Origin: Erythrocercus mccallii
Taxonomy: Eukaryota; Chordata; Aves; Passeriformes; Dicruridae
Length of the DNA stretch: 64,000 nt
Reading direction: 5' to 3'
NCBI GenBank assembly: GCA_013397435.1
Contig: VZRG01000533.1
Span: 248,001-312,000 of the forward strand
Shown: piece by piece, positions 1-10,240 of the stretch
Position numbering within the stretch: the first letter of the stretch is position 1
How the letters are laid out: each line of letters opens with the position of its first letter
Notes under the pieces: model-generated
Told to the model about the DNA's origin: nothing
Database searches by the model: none
Seen by the model: the letters and a program-made list of their open reading frames with translations, nothing else
Position numbers and translations under genes: made by a program

Positions 1-1383
1 AAGAGCTGGGACTGCTCACCCAGCAATCCCTGTAGGCACCTGTATCCAACTCCTCATAAAATACCAATCGTGGAGCCTTGTCCAGTAAATTTTGCAAGGC
101 ACACATCCTGAAAACCTCAATACCAAAGGAAAGAATCGTAATGCAAGCCAAAAAAACCTCGGCCCCCAAACCAAACTGCACCCCTTCAGTCGCCATCCAA
201 TTTGAAATATTCATTACAGAGAATATGGGCAGAACATGCTCCTTGCTGCAATAGCCCCCACCATGGTTTTATTACTGCTTTGTGCAGAGTTAAGAAAAAA
301 AAAGAAAAGAAAAGAAAAAATAGAAAAAAAAATCCACAGCAACAAACTTAGAGAATGTAGGAATCAGTCTCATTATGGAAGAAAGGGGAACTTTATGAAA
401 TATATTTACAGAAAAAGAAGGCGAGAGAAGGAAGAAAAGAGTACTGTACCAACTCCACTAGGGAAATAAAAGAGACTACCACCCTTATGCCAACAGAAAA
501 AGGCATAGAATTACTAGAAAAACAACTATAAAGACATCGTAAATCAAACAGCATAGAGTTTAGAACATCAAAAACGCAGAAATTTTCATCTATTATTAAT
601 TATGATAAAAAATTCTATCTCAGAATATTTTACACAGCAGCTGTTGCCAAGAAAATCTACATCTTCTTGAGCTGAGAAACTTTAAAATCAGAAGCAAATC
701 TTTGTGTAGCCAGTGGAGATAGCATAGATATTAACACAGTATTTCAATGTCTTATTTCCATTTTCCAGTCAATTAAAAACACAAATATGAAATACAAAAA
801 CGATTTTAATTTTATTTTGATCTTATTTAAATATTTTACTGAGCCCAAATATCCTGATGTCGATTTTGTGTGTGTCTGCATGTGTTATGAAAATCCAGTC
901 ATCTCTGTAAAATTGAGTTATGGCTGTTAATCCATGTGGATTAGTAGTTCTAAAAAGTAATTTATTTACTGTTTTAATTCTTTCCCTTGTAGTAGTTTTG
1001 ATGTGGCTGAGAACCTCTTTTGAACATGGAGTCAGAGTTAGGATTCACCAGATTTGCTCCCTCTTGAATCCTGTTAGCCCTTACTGTGGCAGCTAAACCA
1101 CAGTGACCAAACTGCTGCCATTATCTTTTTATTGATCTGGTTTTTTTAAGGAGCTGGTTCAGGATTTGGATCCATGAGTATAGGTGCGTTTCCCACAGCA
1201 AGCATTTGGCCAGGGGGCGGGGGCAGAATTACATTTTGTACAGCTTGGGACTTCTGTCTCTGCAATCCGCTGCATCTCTTCACATGTTTTGTCATGTGTT
1301 AATTTAGATTGCAAATTCCTCAGGCTGGGACCTACATGGCTCTTTGTGGGCAATAGTTGTTGGCAGTGCTTAAGGAAATGAGT
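1..1383. other. Gene-free AT-rich stretch
   Basis: I see no gene here. The DNA is AT-rich and unique-looking. It contains an A-rich purine tract near 289-336 made of AAAAG-type units, which explains the lysine-rich short open frame over it. No splice-bounded exon, promoter-like CpG cluster or RNA gene is visible. Confidence 0.6.
289..336 (+). repeat. A-rich purine low-complexity tract
   Basis: The plus strand is nearly all A with scattered G in AAAAG-like units. This is simple low-complexity DNA, and the lysine-rich open frame across it at 236-469 is a by-product of it. Confidence 0.8.
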
Positions 1384-1540
1384 AGAATGGACTGTTGCAG
1401 TCAGAAGGGACCTACAGGGATCATCTCTTCTGCCTGACCACTTCAGGGCTGATCAAGTTAAGGCACGTTAAAAGGCATTGTCCAAACACTGTGTCTCTTA
1501 AACACTGACGTGCTTGGGGCATCAAAAGCATTCACTGTTT
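1384..1540 (-). mobile_element. CR1 LINE 3' end fragment
   Basis: Read on the plus strand, an AGAATGG-like tail is followed by AGAAGGGACCTACAGGGATC, then words meaning 'CTGCCTGACCACTTCAGGGC', 'GGCATTGTCCAAACA' and 'CTCTTAAACACTGACGTGCT'. These are the successive signatures of the reverse complement of the bird CR1 3' region. The element therefore lies on the minus strand with its 3' end at the low coordinate. It is 5'-truncated, as nearly all CR1 copies are, and carries no coding part. CR1 is a non-LTR retrotransposon; this copy is dead. Confidence 0.88.
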
Positions 1541-2348
1541 CTTCTCTAAAATTAAGACATGTAAAGTTATAGCTGAAATGTCCATGTTACCCTGTCCATG
1601 TGTTTCAGTGTGTTTTAATGGTAGGAGGTATTCTGGTCTCCACATGTGCTCAGTACCTGGCTTTTCATCAGGGAATAATTTATAGCCATCTAAGTCACAA
1701 ACTATGGTTCTTGTGAGTGAATTAGTTATTATTTGTCTTGCTGAAAGATAAGGCATACAAAAAATATTGATTAAACCCTAACTTGTTAAAACAGAGGGGG
1801 AAGGGGGAAGAGAGAATTTTCAGGGGAAATACCAGTTACAGCAAACAGCTATAGCCAAGTCATCTCTCATGGTTAGTATTTGTCAACAGTGTAACACATT
1901 TGCATCAGTCAGGAAAGTCATCGAAGCTGTTCACTTGGAAGAATTGCAGTCTCTTGTTCTTGAAGCAGCAGTGAAATGACAACCTATAAAATGCTTGCAA
2001 AGATTTGAAAGGAAACATTTCAGGCACTGCCTAGAAAACGTGTGACTAAGGCTGTGAGAATAATTGTAATTTTTTTCAGCTAGAGTGCCGAAACTAAAAA
2101 AGAGGGAGGAAAAAAATAAGTTAGAGTCAAACCAAATGGAACTTCGTTTTTTGTTTTTCTTGCCAAAATGGAAATCTGAAAACATTTATTTAGTGTAAAA
2201 TGCAAACATACATTCCATTTCATCCAAAACAAAAATGTTCATTTTAAAGCATGAGGAGGAAAAGTAAAGGAAATAAAGGACTGGGATTTGCCAGATTTTC
2301 AGAGGTGACAGCTTTTTACCTAGCAGCTGGTATGGAGAATGCTATACA

Positions 2349-2380
<32 letters not shown>

Positions 2381-2929
2381 CATGACTATTACTTGAGAGG
2401 TTACCCACCCCAGCTTGTTATGTGTCCTTAGCACAGGGACAGAAAATCAGGGTTTTGTAGAGGCAAAAGGCTCTTCCCAAGGGCGTCATTGTGCCCACAA
2501 CACAGTAGGCAGAAGTCAGGTTTCCTTCCACAGCTGATGTGAACCTCTGTATCCTGCAAGCACTCCTGCGTCACCTGGGTGTCAGCTCTGTGTGTGGCTC
2601 TTCTATTTTCTCTCCTGTGGAGCAGGTTGTGGAAGGCAGCTCCCTCAGCCACCTGGCTAAAAAGCCTTTTTCTCCATAGCTTGCTCCTGTTCTTTGGCAC
2701 AGTGATTATTTGCTCTCAGGAAGGATTTGGAGCTACTTCCCTGAATATTCTGTAGAGAGATAGTGAGGGCACAGGGGTACATCTCAGAGCAAAGTCTCTC
2801 AGCTCCATCCTGGTGAGGGAGGTTTCTCAAGTGTGTTGTGACCTGCTCACATATTCAGTGTGTGTGCAGTGAAATGAGCTGGATGAGGTTTAGTTTGCAG
2901 GTGCATAGCATCAGTGCTGTCAGTCCAAC
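1541..2929. other. Gene-free stretch with TA microsatellite
   Basis: No gene is seen. The stretch is unique AT-rich sequence with the TA microsatellite at 2346-2381. The short open frame at 2428-2700 (minus) has no recognisable domain and no splice context. Confidence 0.55.
2346..2381. repeat. (TA)n microsatellite
   Basis: An alternating AT/TA run of about 33 bases with one G interruption near its right end. It is self-complementary and likely length-polymorphic. Confidence 0.95.
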
Positions 2930-3215
2930 ATGACATTAATGAAGTTATTAAATAGTCCAGGTCCCATTGCAGGCACTCAGAGTATGGCCCTTCTGAGCCT
3001 TGAACATCCAACCAATTTTTTAGTCAACAAGTTGTCCAGGCTTTCTAGCTGTGGATTTCAACTGGAATATAAGTGTACTGTAGGAGACAGTGCTTAAGGT
3101 CTGTCTAAAGTCAAGGTAAATGACATCTGCTCCTCTGTACTTTTCCACAGTTCCAGTCATGTTATTGTAGGAAGCAGTCAAGCTGGTCAGACATGAGTTA
3201 CCTCACTGAGGGTTC
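2930..3215 (-). mobile_element. CR1 LINE internal fragment, decayed reverse transcriptase
   Basis: On the plus strand, 'GGAGACAGTGCTTAAGGTCT' is followed by AAAGTCAAGGTAAATGACAT and later by a word like 'GAAGCAGTCAAGCTGGTCAG'. This is the antisense of the CR1 open reading frame 2 reverse transcriptase, around the well-known YLDFSKAFD block. Left of it, words such as 'CATTAATGAAGTTATTAAA' match the antisense of downstream CR1 coding sequence. The frame is broken by substitutions and indels, so nothing can be made from it. It lies 1.4 kb from another CR1 piece but is a different part of the element and probably a separate, older insertion. Confidence 0.72.
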
Positions 3216-3260
3216 TTTATTCAACTAGGCAAAAGGCAGCAAGAGCAGAGCAAAATAAGC

Positions 3261-3360
3261 CAGACAAAGAGAAGGTGTCTTGTCCTAGACCACACAAGAG
3301 GTCAGTTATGCAACCAAGAGCAAAACTCCAGTCTTAATCTCAGTCCAGTCCCTGACCCAA
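3261..3360 (-). repeat. Ancient MIR/L3-type repeat relic
   Basis: The order of words (protein-free 'tcttgtcctagaccacacaa', then 'ggtcagttatgcaaccaag', then 'ccagtcttaatctcagtcca') follows the antisense of an old amniote repeat. That repeat typically reads 'cttgcccaaggtcacacag ... ggcagagc ... aacccaggtctcctgactcc'. Heavy divergence means the family (MIR versus L3/CR1-like) is uncertain, and the strand is given by MIR convention. At least five more copies of the same type occur in this window. Confidence 0.45.
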
Positions 3361-5763
3361 ATTACATGTCTCTATTTTTTAATTGAAAGTTAACTTTTAG
3401 TGAAGTATTTCATAGCTGAAAGAAAAAAACCTCAAAACATGGACCACATGGCAGATCCCCAGAGAGCACTAACAGCCAATAGAACATATTTTGCAACTGT
3501 TATATTGGATTAAATTCAACTAGGAATTGATTAGCTGTTCTCTTTAGAAATAAATGGCCGACACAATTTGGCCTTTACATTTCCTAGACCATAAATGGCT
3601 TAGGAGCTTTGAAAATCACACTTGAGTTAGGATAACAATAAAGGATAGAAGGATCTCTTTTCGTGGTAGTAGGAGGACCGAAGTCTGTGTCACAGCTAAG
3701 TGCCTACACATTTCTGACACAGAACTTAATAAGTGTAAGTAAATGTTTGGTTTAATTCTTTAAAGTTCAAGCTTATGAGCTTTCCTAGTGAGGCTGGAGG
3801 CTGATAGATGGGAGAGACAAAAGAGGGAATATTCTTAATGCACTGGAGTGCCAGACTGTCTAGGGCTGATACCCACAAGTGGGGCCACGATTTTCATCAG
3901 AACTCTTTTGTCTCCATCCCATGAGACTTTTGGCCTTATTTGTGGGAAAACTTCACACTGATTTCTTGGCTGTGTTGAAAACCTGATAATTTTTTTTTAG
4001 TTGATTTGTGGATGGGTGCTCTCAAAAATACATTCTAAGGAGACAGCTGAAAACTCTGACTCCTGACTAATGTCAGGAGGATACAACATATTTTATACAG
4101 AAATGCAGTTTGCACTGGAGAGCAATGGTGCTTTCCTGAATAACAGCACAGAAACAGCCCTTCCTTAGTGGGTCTGAGCTCCTGTGTGGAGGCAGCCTTT
4201 AAGGAGGAATTTCAGAGCTGTTGAGCTTCAAGCATGAGCTGTAAGGGCTGGCTCATTTAACCTCTGGGCCCATTCTGAAACCACAACCTGGGAGTCAGAG
4301 GAATTGTGGTTGGACTTTTTAAGTGAGCTGCATCACTTGAGTGATGAATGTGCTGAAGTCCAGGAAGAAATTTCTATTCCGTTTAGAATGTTAAGAAATC
4401 ATCCCTCCCGTCTTTTTTTTTTTTTTTTTCCCACAGTTCACAGGTAGCTCAGAAAATAACTGCATATTTTGTCAGAGGAGTGGGGTCACATTTTTTTAAT
4501 CCTATTATTCAGTGATCATTGGAACCTCCATTAGGTACAAAAATTTCCTGAAACTCCTATAGGAACAGCCTCCCTGTACCATGGGCTGGTAGCAACATAC
4601 TGCCTTAGACCATGATGTATCACATTGTTCCCCAAACTTTTGAAAATCAAGCCCTGCTGCATTAAGAAAAAGGTTTTTTTCTTCTCCTGCTAAATTGCCA
4701 CGTTGTTAAATACACACCCATTATAAAGTGTTCATCTTCTGTGACCCATTGTTAGCTCTTCATGCCCCACAAGGGGATATGTCTCAGACTTTAGGAAACA
4801 ATGATCTATTGTGACTCATCTGCTTAAACCTTTTTTCATTATTTTCCATCATACACTTAACCACTTTCTATATATTCTTGCTTGGCATTAAACATAATAG
4901 AAAAAATAGTAATTTTTGATTGGTTAATTCATGAAAATTTCTGTGGTTTGTGTGGCTTTCAGGAGGCATCTGAAGCCTACTTACTGGTATAAGAAAGACT
5001 GGAAAATGGGTTCTTCTGGTTTTGTATATAAAACTAGACCAGTCCTGACTGCAGGAGGAATGGAAATTTTAAAAACTGTTTGCTAATTCCTCCCACCTAC
5101 ACAGTAATGCAAGTTTCTACATCTTTCTTACCTTCTTAGGCAGAGGGTGAATATATGGAAAAAGAAGGTAAGAAAATCTGGAGAGGAGGAGAATTTGAAA
5201 TAGATATACAAAAATACAACAAAAAAGGCTTTGGTATTTCAAATGTGGCCTAACCAACAATCATTAGAAATGTCAGGCATTGGTCTGCTCATGCAAAAAT
5301 TTCCCACTCAGTCTGAAGAGGAAGAAGCTTTGGAAGACTGAAGAGCACTGGAAAAAGTCCTGTCCCTCCTCACTGTGAAATTTGATCACTGATGCTGAAG
5401 AAGGTAAAGCTCAGCCCAGAACTTGGTCCTTTCTTGATGGTAAACCAAAGCTTTTTATGACCTTATTGTTGTGCAAAAACAAAAGTTTGGAGTGGATTTC
5501 ACACCACTCATGCAAAATTTCAGTAAAATATATGAGGGTCTAGTTAAATTATGAGTCTTTCAGCACATCAGCATTTCTACTGTGCAAACCAGCATTTTTG
5601 GACCAAAGTCTGCATCTTCCTGCGAGTGGCTCTGATTTTATTCATCAGCTCTGGCTTTATTCTTAGTATTTAACACTGTTTTCAGTGATGTCTGAAGACT
5701 AGTAAGGGCAGAGATGGAATCCACACAGTGCAGTTAGGTGGGAAGAACTTCCTACATGCAGAT
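3361..5763. other. Gene-free AT-rich stretch
   Basis: No gene is seen in either strand beyond short chance frames. A 17-base poly-T at 4413-4429 ending in CCCACAG looks like a splice acceptor but leads into no sustained open frame. The rest is unique, AT-rich sequence without recognisable repeats. Confidence 0.55.
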
Positions 5764-6040
5764 CCACAGAACAGTTTGAAGTGGAAGGGACCTCCAGAGT
5801 TCATCTAGCCCAGTGTCCTGCTTCAAACACTTCAGTTTAGAGGAGGATGCTCAGGGGTGTTCCCAAAAGAGTTTTTAATATCTCAGAACATAGAGGCCCC
5901 ACAGTCTGCCTGGCCAGTTGCTCCAGTGGCTGTTTGCTTTCGTCTTGAGAAAGTTCTTCCTCAAATCTGTCTGAAATTTTCTATGTTCCACCTTGTGACC
6001 AGTGACTCTCTTCCTGTCAAAGCTGGGAAAAGTCTGGGTA
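5764..6040 (-). mobile_element. CR1 LINE 3' end fragment (longest in window)
   Basis: Plus-strand order: CACAGAACAG tail remnant, GTGGAAGGGACCTCCAGAGT, TCATCTAGCCCAGTG, then 'GGATGCTCAGGGGTGTTCCC', 'TTTTTAATATCTCAGAACAT', 'GTTGCTCCAGTGGCTG', 'AGAAAGTTCTTCCTCAAATC', 'CCACCTTGTGACCAGTGACT' and 'GGGAAAAGTCTGGG'. Each matches, in order, the reverse complement of the bird CR1 3' untranslated region, so the copy is minus-strand and 5'-truncated near 6040. The open frame 5857-6126 is a shadow of this repeat. Confidence 0.9.
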
Positions 6041-7556
6041 ATCTTTTAAATGTCTGGAATGATGAAAATGGCAACAATAAGACAAGAGCCTCTTACCTAA
6101 AGAATCCTGCATATAAAATAGAGTGAAAATCTTTGCCATCAGCAGCAAAACTTGTGTTGCACTCAGGAAGGTGGAAACTTTGTTCAGTCCCATTTGTGGC
6201 AAACCTAAGTTTGTTTTCAGGTTGTATAATTTCTGAACCGTCACAGTTGTGATGAAAAACGTGCTCAAGTCTAACTTTATATTTCTACCCGGTTTCTTCA
6301 TCAGTGCATATATGAAAATGAGCGCACAAAATGAGAAAGGTGTTGTGAAGTTCAACATGTTCATTTGCCCTGAGCAAATCTGAGCTGCTAGCAAATGATA
6401 GGTGTCTAGAAAGAAGTGGTTTTGTTATGAAATCTGTGGCAGAGAACAAATGTGTCTCTGTTGCCATCACAAAGGTACATTTTCTTCACTGTAACCCCTT
6501 GCAGAATAACTCTTGTTTCATTATCATAAAGGCCCAGACTGTGCAGGAATGGTTGCATGCACCAGGTAGGAGTCTCTAAATAATAGTTTGTGCTGTGGAA
6601 AATTGCTAAGAGAAAATCTGATTTGGTCAGATTGCTATTTTATCTATCGAAGAAATTATATTTGGCAAAGACTTGCCAGATCATGGAGCCCTTCCCATTG
6701 CAAATGGATACAATGCCCAGCAGAGAATGGCTCTCATTTTCAGACATAAGTGCCTTTGCAGGGACGAGCACTGTGGGCCTCTCTTTCTCTTGCAAGGCCT
6801 GGCAGCCTCACAGGCTTGTAGGAGAAGAAGGCTCTGTGGTGGGAAGATGGGAGAGGAGATTGGCAGCCACCAGAAAGCCCTTTGGCAGTTTAGTGAGGAG
6901 TGTGCAAATCATTCCACATCTTTTCCTGAGTTCTCCAGCACTCCCCTCCAAGCAAGGAAAGGCACTGAAGCCCATATAATTTTCGTTTTCACCTTCTTCC
7001 CATGCTCATCCAGATTTTACTGAGTCTTTTCTCAGTTTGAATGCCTTTTTTTAACCTTCTGCTGTGCAGCTGTAGTCTTACACGCTCCTCAAAACAAACT
7101 TGTCCCCTCTTTGCCCGGTCCTAGTCATAAAAACAAAGGAAGATGGGAGAAGCAGGCTTGCTGCTAAATCCACTCTCCTCTTGCAGGTGTCTGAGGTGTT
7201 AATCTTCACGTTCTTTTGATCTGAGTAAGGATAATAGGTTGTTTTTCAATATTGTTTCTGGTTCATTAATATGTATGTTGCCTGCTCCCTTTTTTTTTTT
7301 TTTTTATCCCCCAGAAAACCCTTTGAAGATACCTTTGTAGCCTCTCTTCTGCTGCAGGCCTAACTTTGACTTTTCCGCTGTTCATTGTTTTCCTGCTTAT
7401 TTCATGTTCTCACTCCACTGCAGCCACTCAGCTGCTGCAGCCAGAAATGAGGCATCCTCCTCCTGCTTTCTTTCCAGGGACCTGTTCAGTGTGAATGGTG
7501 CTTCAGCTCCCCTGGTTTCCTCATGTGGCCCTGGCAAAGAAAGTGTCACAGAGTAG

Positions 7557-7685
7557 ATTTAAATAGGGCACCATCACTGATTGGCATTGGTGGCTTCTGG
7601 GCCAATGTTTCTCCCACTGGACAAACCCCCAAGCATTAACTGGGATAGGGCCTGATTGGCATGGTTTCCAGACACATTTAAATAG
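7557..7685. promoter_or_regulatory. Possible regulatory block: repeated CCAAT and ATTTAAATAG motifs
   Basis: ATTTAAATAG occurs at 7557-7566 and again at 7676-7685, framing the block. CTGATTGGC (reverse CCAAT) occurs at 7577-7585 and 7652-7660, with further ATTGG at 7586-7590 and CCAAT at 7602-7606. NF-Y binds CCAAT boxes and AT-rich CTATTTAAAT-like sites resemble MEF2-type sites. Whether either factor binds here is inference. No open frame or CpG island follows, so a classical promoter is not supported. Confidence 0.22.
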
Positions 7686-9231
7686 TTGTCACACTGCACC
7701 CCACGAAAGGATGAGACAACCACTATCTAGTTTTAAAGGCTGCTTTGTGATGAAAAGAGCATTAGATCATTTGATTGCTGTTTTTCTTTGGAATGCATCC
7801 TCCTACTCACCACCCTGTGGGCATCCATGCTCTCTTTTGTTGGACTTGTTTCTGTTCATATGATTTCATGTGCTCTGGGGCATTTCAGTGTGCCTGCTGT
7901 TCTTTTTCTTTTCCCTCTGCCTTTTCTTCCTCTCTACCTCTCCATATTTTTGTGGTATATTTGGCAAAGCTGTGGGTTACACCCATGTTTCATCTTGTTG
8001 TTTTTGTCATTTATTCACCAGCTGAGCTCAGAGGAGGATTTGTTTTTCAGTAAAATCTGGGGACTTTATTTTTTTTTCTTTTTTTGTCTTTTAATAATTT
8101 TATAGTTTTGTTGACTAAAGCATAAGAAAATTGAACAATTTGTCCATGGTCGCTCGGTGAGTCATTGCTTCTGTCAAAATAAGAATCTGCCTAGAGCTGC
8201 CATAGCTTGTTCCTCCTCATTCCAGCCACTAGAGAAACTCAGCTCTTGTGTGAATTTGTCACGGGTCTAAATGAAAGCTAATTTTTTACATCAGCTGGTT
8301 TTATGGCACCAGATGAATTTCCTGGGCACATCTATGGACCACACTGGGTGGCAGAAAATAGCAATGTTGAGCTCTGAGATAAAGCAAATGTTAGTTCCTG
8401 GCCTCTAATAATTGGGTTGATAAAGTCCTGTAAATCTTGGCCCTCTAGGCCCAGCTGTGTTACAGTCCTAGATTCACCTGGGAGAAGAGTCTGGGACAAT
8501 AAAGGAGCTCTGAGCGTCTCAAAGTTTTGCATTTATTTTAAATTGTTTCATGTCGTCACAAGTTGAGCCCTGAGTTCCCACACGTGGTGTGGGCCAGAGC
8601 TGCTCTCCCTGTTCAGACCCATGGATTTTGCTTTGGAGAGCTGAGCCCTGAAGGGAGAAGGAGCTCACCAGTGATCACTGTCTCAGTGCTCCTCATAACA
8701 GCAGATAACAGACCAACATTGCCTGCAGAGACAGAAGAAATGCTGTAGAAAGAATCTGTGAGCTTTTGGGGTTATAAAATAAACAGAGAAGACAAGGCAG
8801 GAAACATTCCCAGCATTCCCACTGCTCCATCTCTTTTCTGGCTGGGCATTCAGATGCAGAAAAATTAAAGTTGTGCTCAGGCACAGAAGGCCATTCCACA
8901 AGAGGGTATTTTCTTCTGCTGGACAAGTGTCTTTTCACTGACCTACATCACAATCTGTCTCTGATCAGAGTCCTCCAGCAATTTTCTAGTGGTGGTGCTG
9001 CTCTTGGTACAACCTGACATTATATTTGTCTTTGGGGTCCACCAACCACATCTTGGTGGTGCCTGTTTCAGAGGGGTTAGGCTCTAGGGAGATCAGCCAC
9101 CTCCACTCAGCCTGGTTCCTTGCTTCAGCCTCCTGAGGCCGTGACAGAGCTCAGAGCTGAACACACCATCCCTGACTAACATTTCCAGGGGTAAGTCTTA
9201 AAATACTTAACAACATTTAACAATGAAAGCC

Positions 9232-9310
9232 AAAAACAATAATAAAAAACCCCCCAAACCAACCAACCAACGAAACCAAACCAAAACCCCAAAAAACCTC
9301 CCCAAAAAAA
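9232..9310 (+). repeat. A/C-rich low-complexity tract
   Basis: Runs of A alternate with short runs of C, including CCAACCAACCAAC and AACCCCAAAAAACC words. It is simple-sequence DNA, and the open frames over it on both strands are artefacts of composition. Confidence 0.85.
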
Positions 9311-10149
9311 TCAAGTGGAGAAGAGTCCCAATGTACTTCATCTTTTTTAATAGGCTCAAACAAATTCCAGATCCCTCCAGTAGTCCAAATCACTTCTCTT
9401 GGGAGTGGAGAGCCACAGGAAGGTGACACAAAGACATTAGAATATAGCAGGATATATAATAGAATTATCACGGGCCAAATGAAAGAGTAATTTAGGTCTT
9501 ATTTATGGGCTGTGGGTAACATTCAAATTTTTTCACTTCATCTTCTCTAAGCCTTTCACTCACTAATCCTTTGGAGGGAAGAATAATTAAGCAAAAGATC
9601 CACTTGGTAACTCATTAGTTTAAAATCTTTCTTCTTTACAGATTTGGTCAACGCTGCTTCCATAGTCTTTTGGAAAATTTTCTTCAGTTTATTGAAAAGA
9701 CTTCAGTTGCCTCAAACCTTTTAATTTTAGCTCATTTAAATATATCAGCCAGTTTCAAGACTTGATAAAGATGAATGCAATTAATCTTAGAGGCCTCATA
9801 AATGCTAGGGAAAGTGCTTTTATTTTGAAAAGACAGTAGAGCCAAATTAAAATCCTATCTGGTAACCCTCTGAAAATACAAATGTGGGAACTTCTGACTG
9901 TAATTAATTTTGTATGGGGATTATAATGTCTTACATTTCCATACAACAAGGATTGCTAAAGAACTGGTGCAACAGAACTTGTGTGAGTGCATATTTGTGT
10001 GTGTATACATATTATACATATGGAATGCAGTAATATAATGTGGTGGTTATGTTTGATCATTAGGGTTGGCACTGAGTTTCCATTTTCACTGTGCATCCCT
10101 CCCAATAACACAAAAGAAATTAATAATACATCACATAATTGATCACTTG

Positions 10150-10240
10150 GTGTGATTATTGAGGCTGTCCTGTCCAGGCCCAGGAGTTAGGCTTTGGTGA
10201 TCCATATGAGTCCCTTCCAGCTCAGAATATTCTGTGATCA
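10150..10240 (+). mobile_element. CR1 LINE extreme 3' end
   Basis: Contains 'TTGGTGATCCATATGAGTCC', CTTCCAGCTCAGAATATTCT and the tail GTGATCATT. This is the final part of the bird CR1 3' UTR (usual form: gatgatcctt.tgggtcccttccaactcagg.tattctgtgat). Plus strand, strongly 5'-truncated, non-coding. Confidence 0.8.

Larger units (their letters stand above)
6041..10149. other. Gene-free stretch, several short chance frames
   Basis: No gene is seen. Overlapping open frames near 6017-7023 (up to 129 codons) have no recognisable domain. A 16-base poly-T at 7290-7305 ending in CCCCCAG is splice-acceptor-like but isolated. The region 7557-7685 has repeated CCAAT-type motifs (separate entry). At 9232-9310 there is A/C low-complexity DNA. 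Confidence 0.55.

Noticed and set aside
4410..4440. Poly-T plus CCCACAG as a splice acceptor
   Set aside because: No sustained frame or donor site follows. Poly-T tracts are common in such DNA.
5857..6126. 89-codon plus-strand frame
   Set aside because: It lies across the antisense of a CR1 3' untranslated region, so it is a shadow of the repeat.
6590..7023. Two overlapping plus-strand frames (129 and 116 codons)
   Set aside because: They overlap in different frames and neither has a known domain, so they are chance frames.
7285..7315. Poly-T plus CCCCCAG as a splice acceptor
   Set aside because: Same reason: no exon-like sequence downstream.
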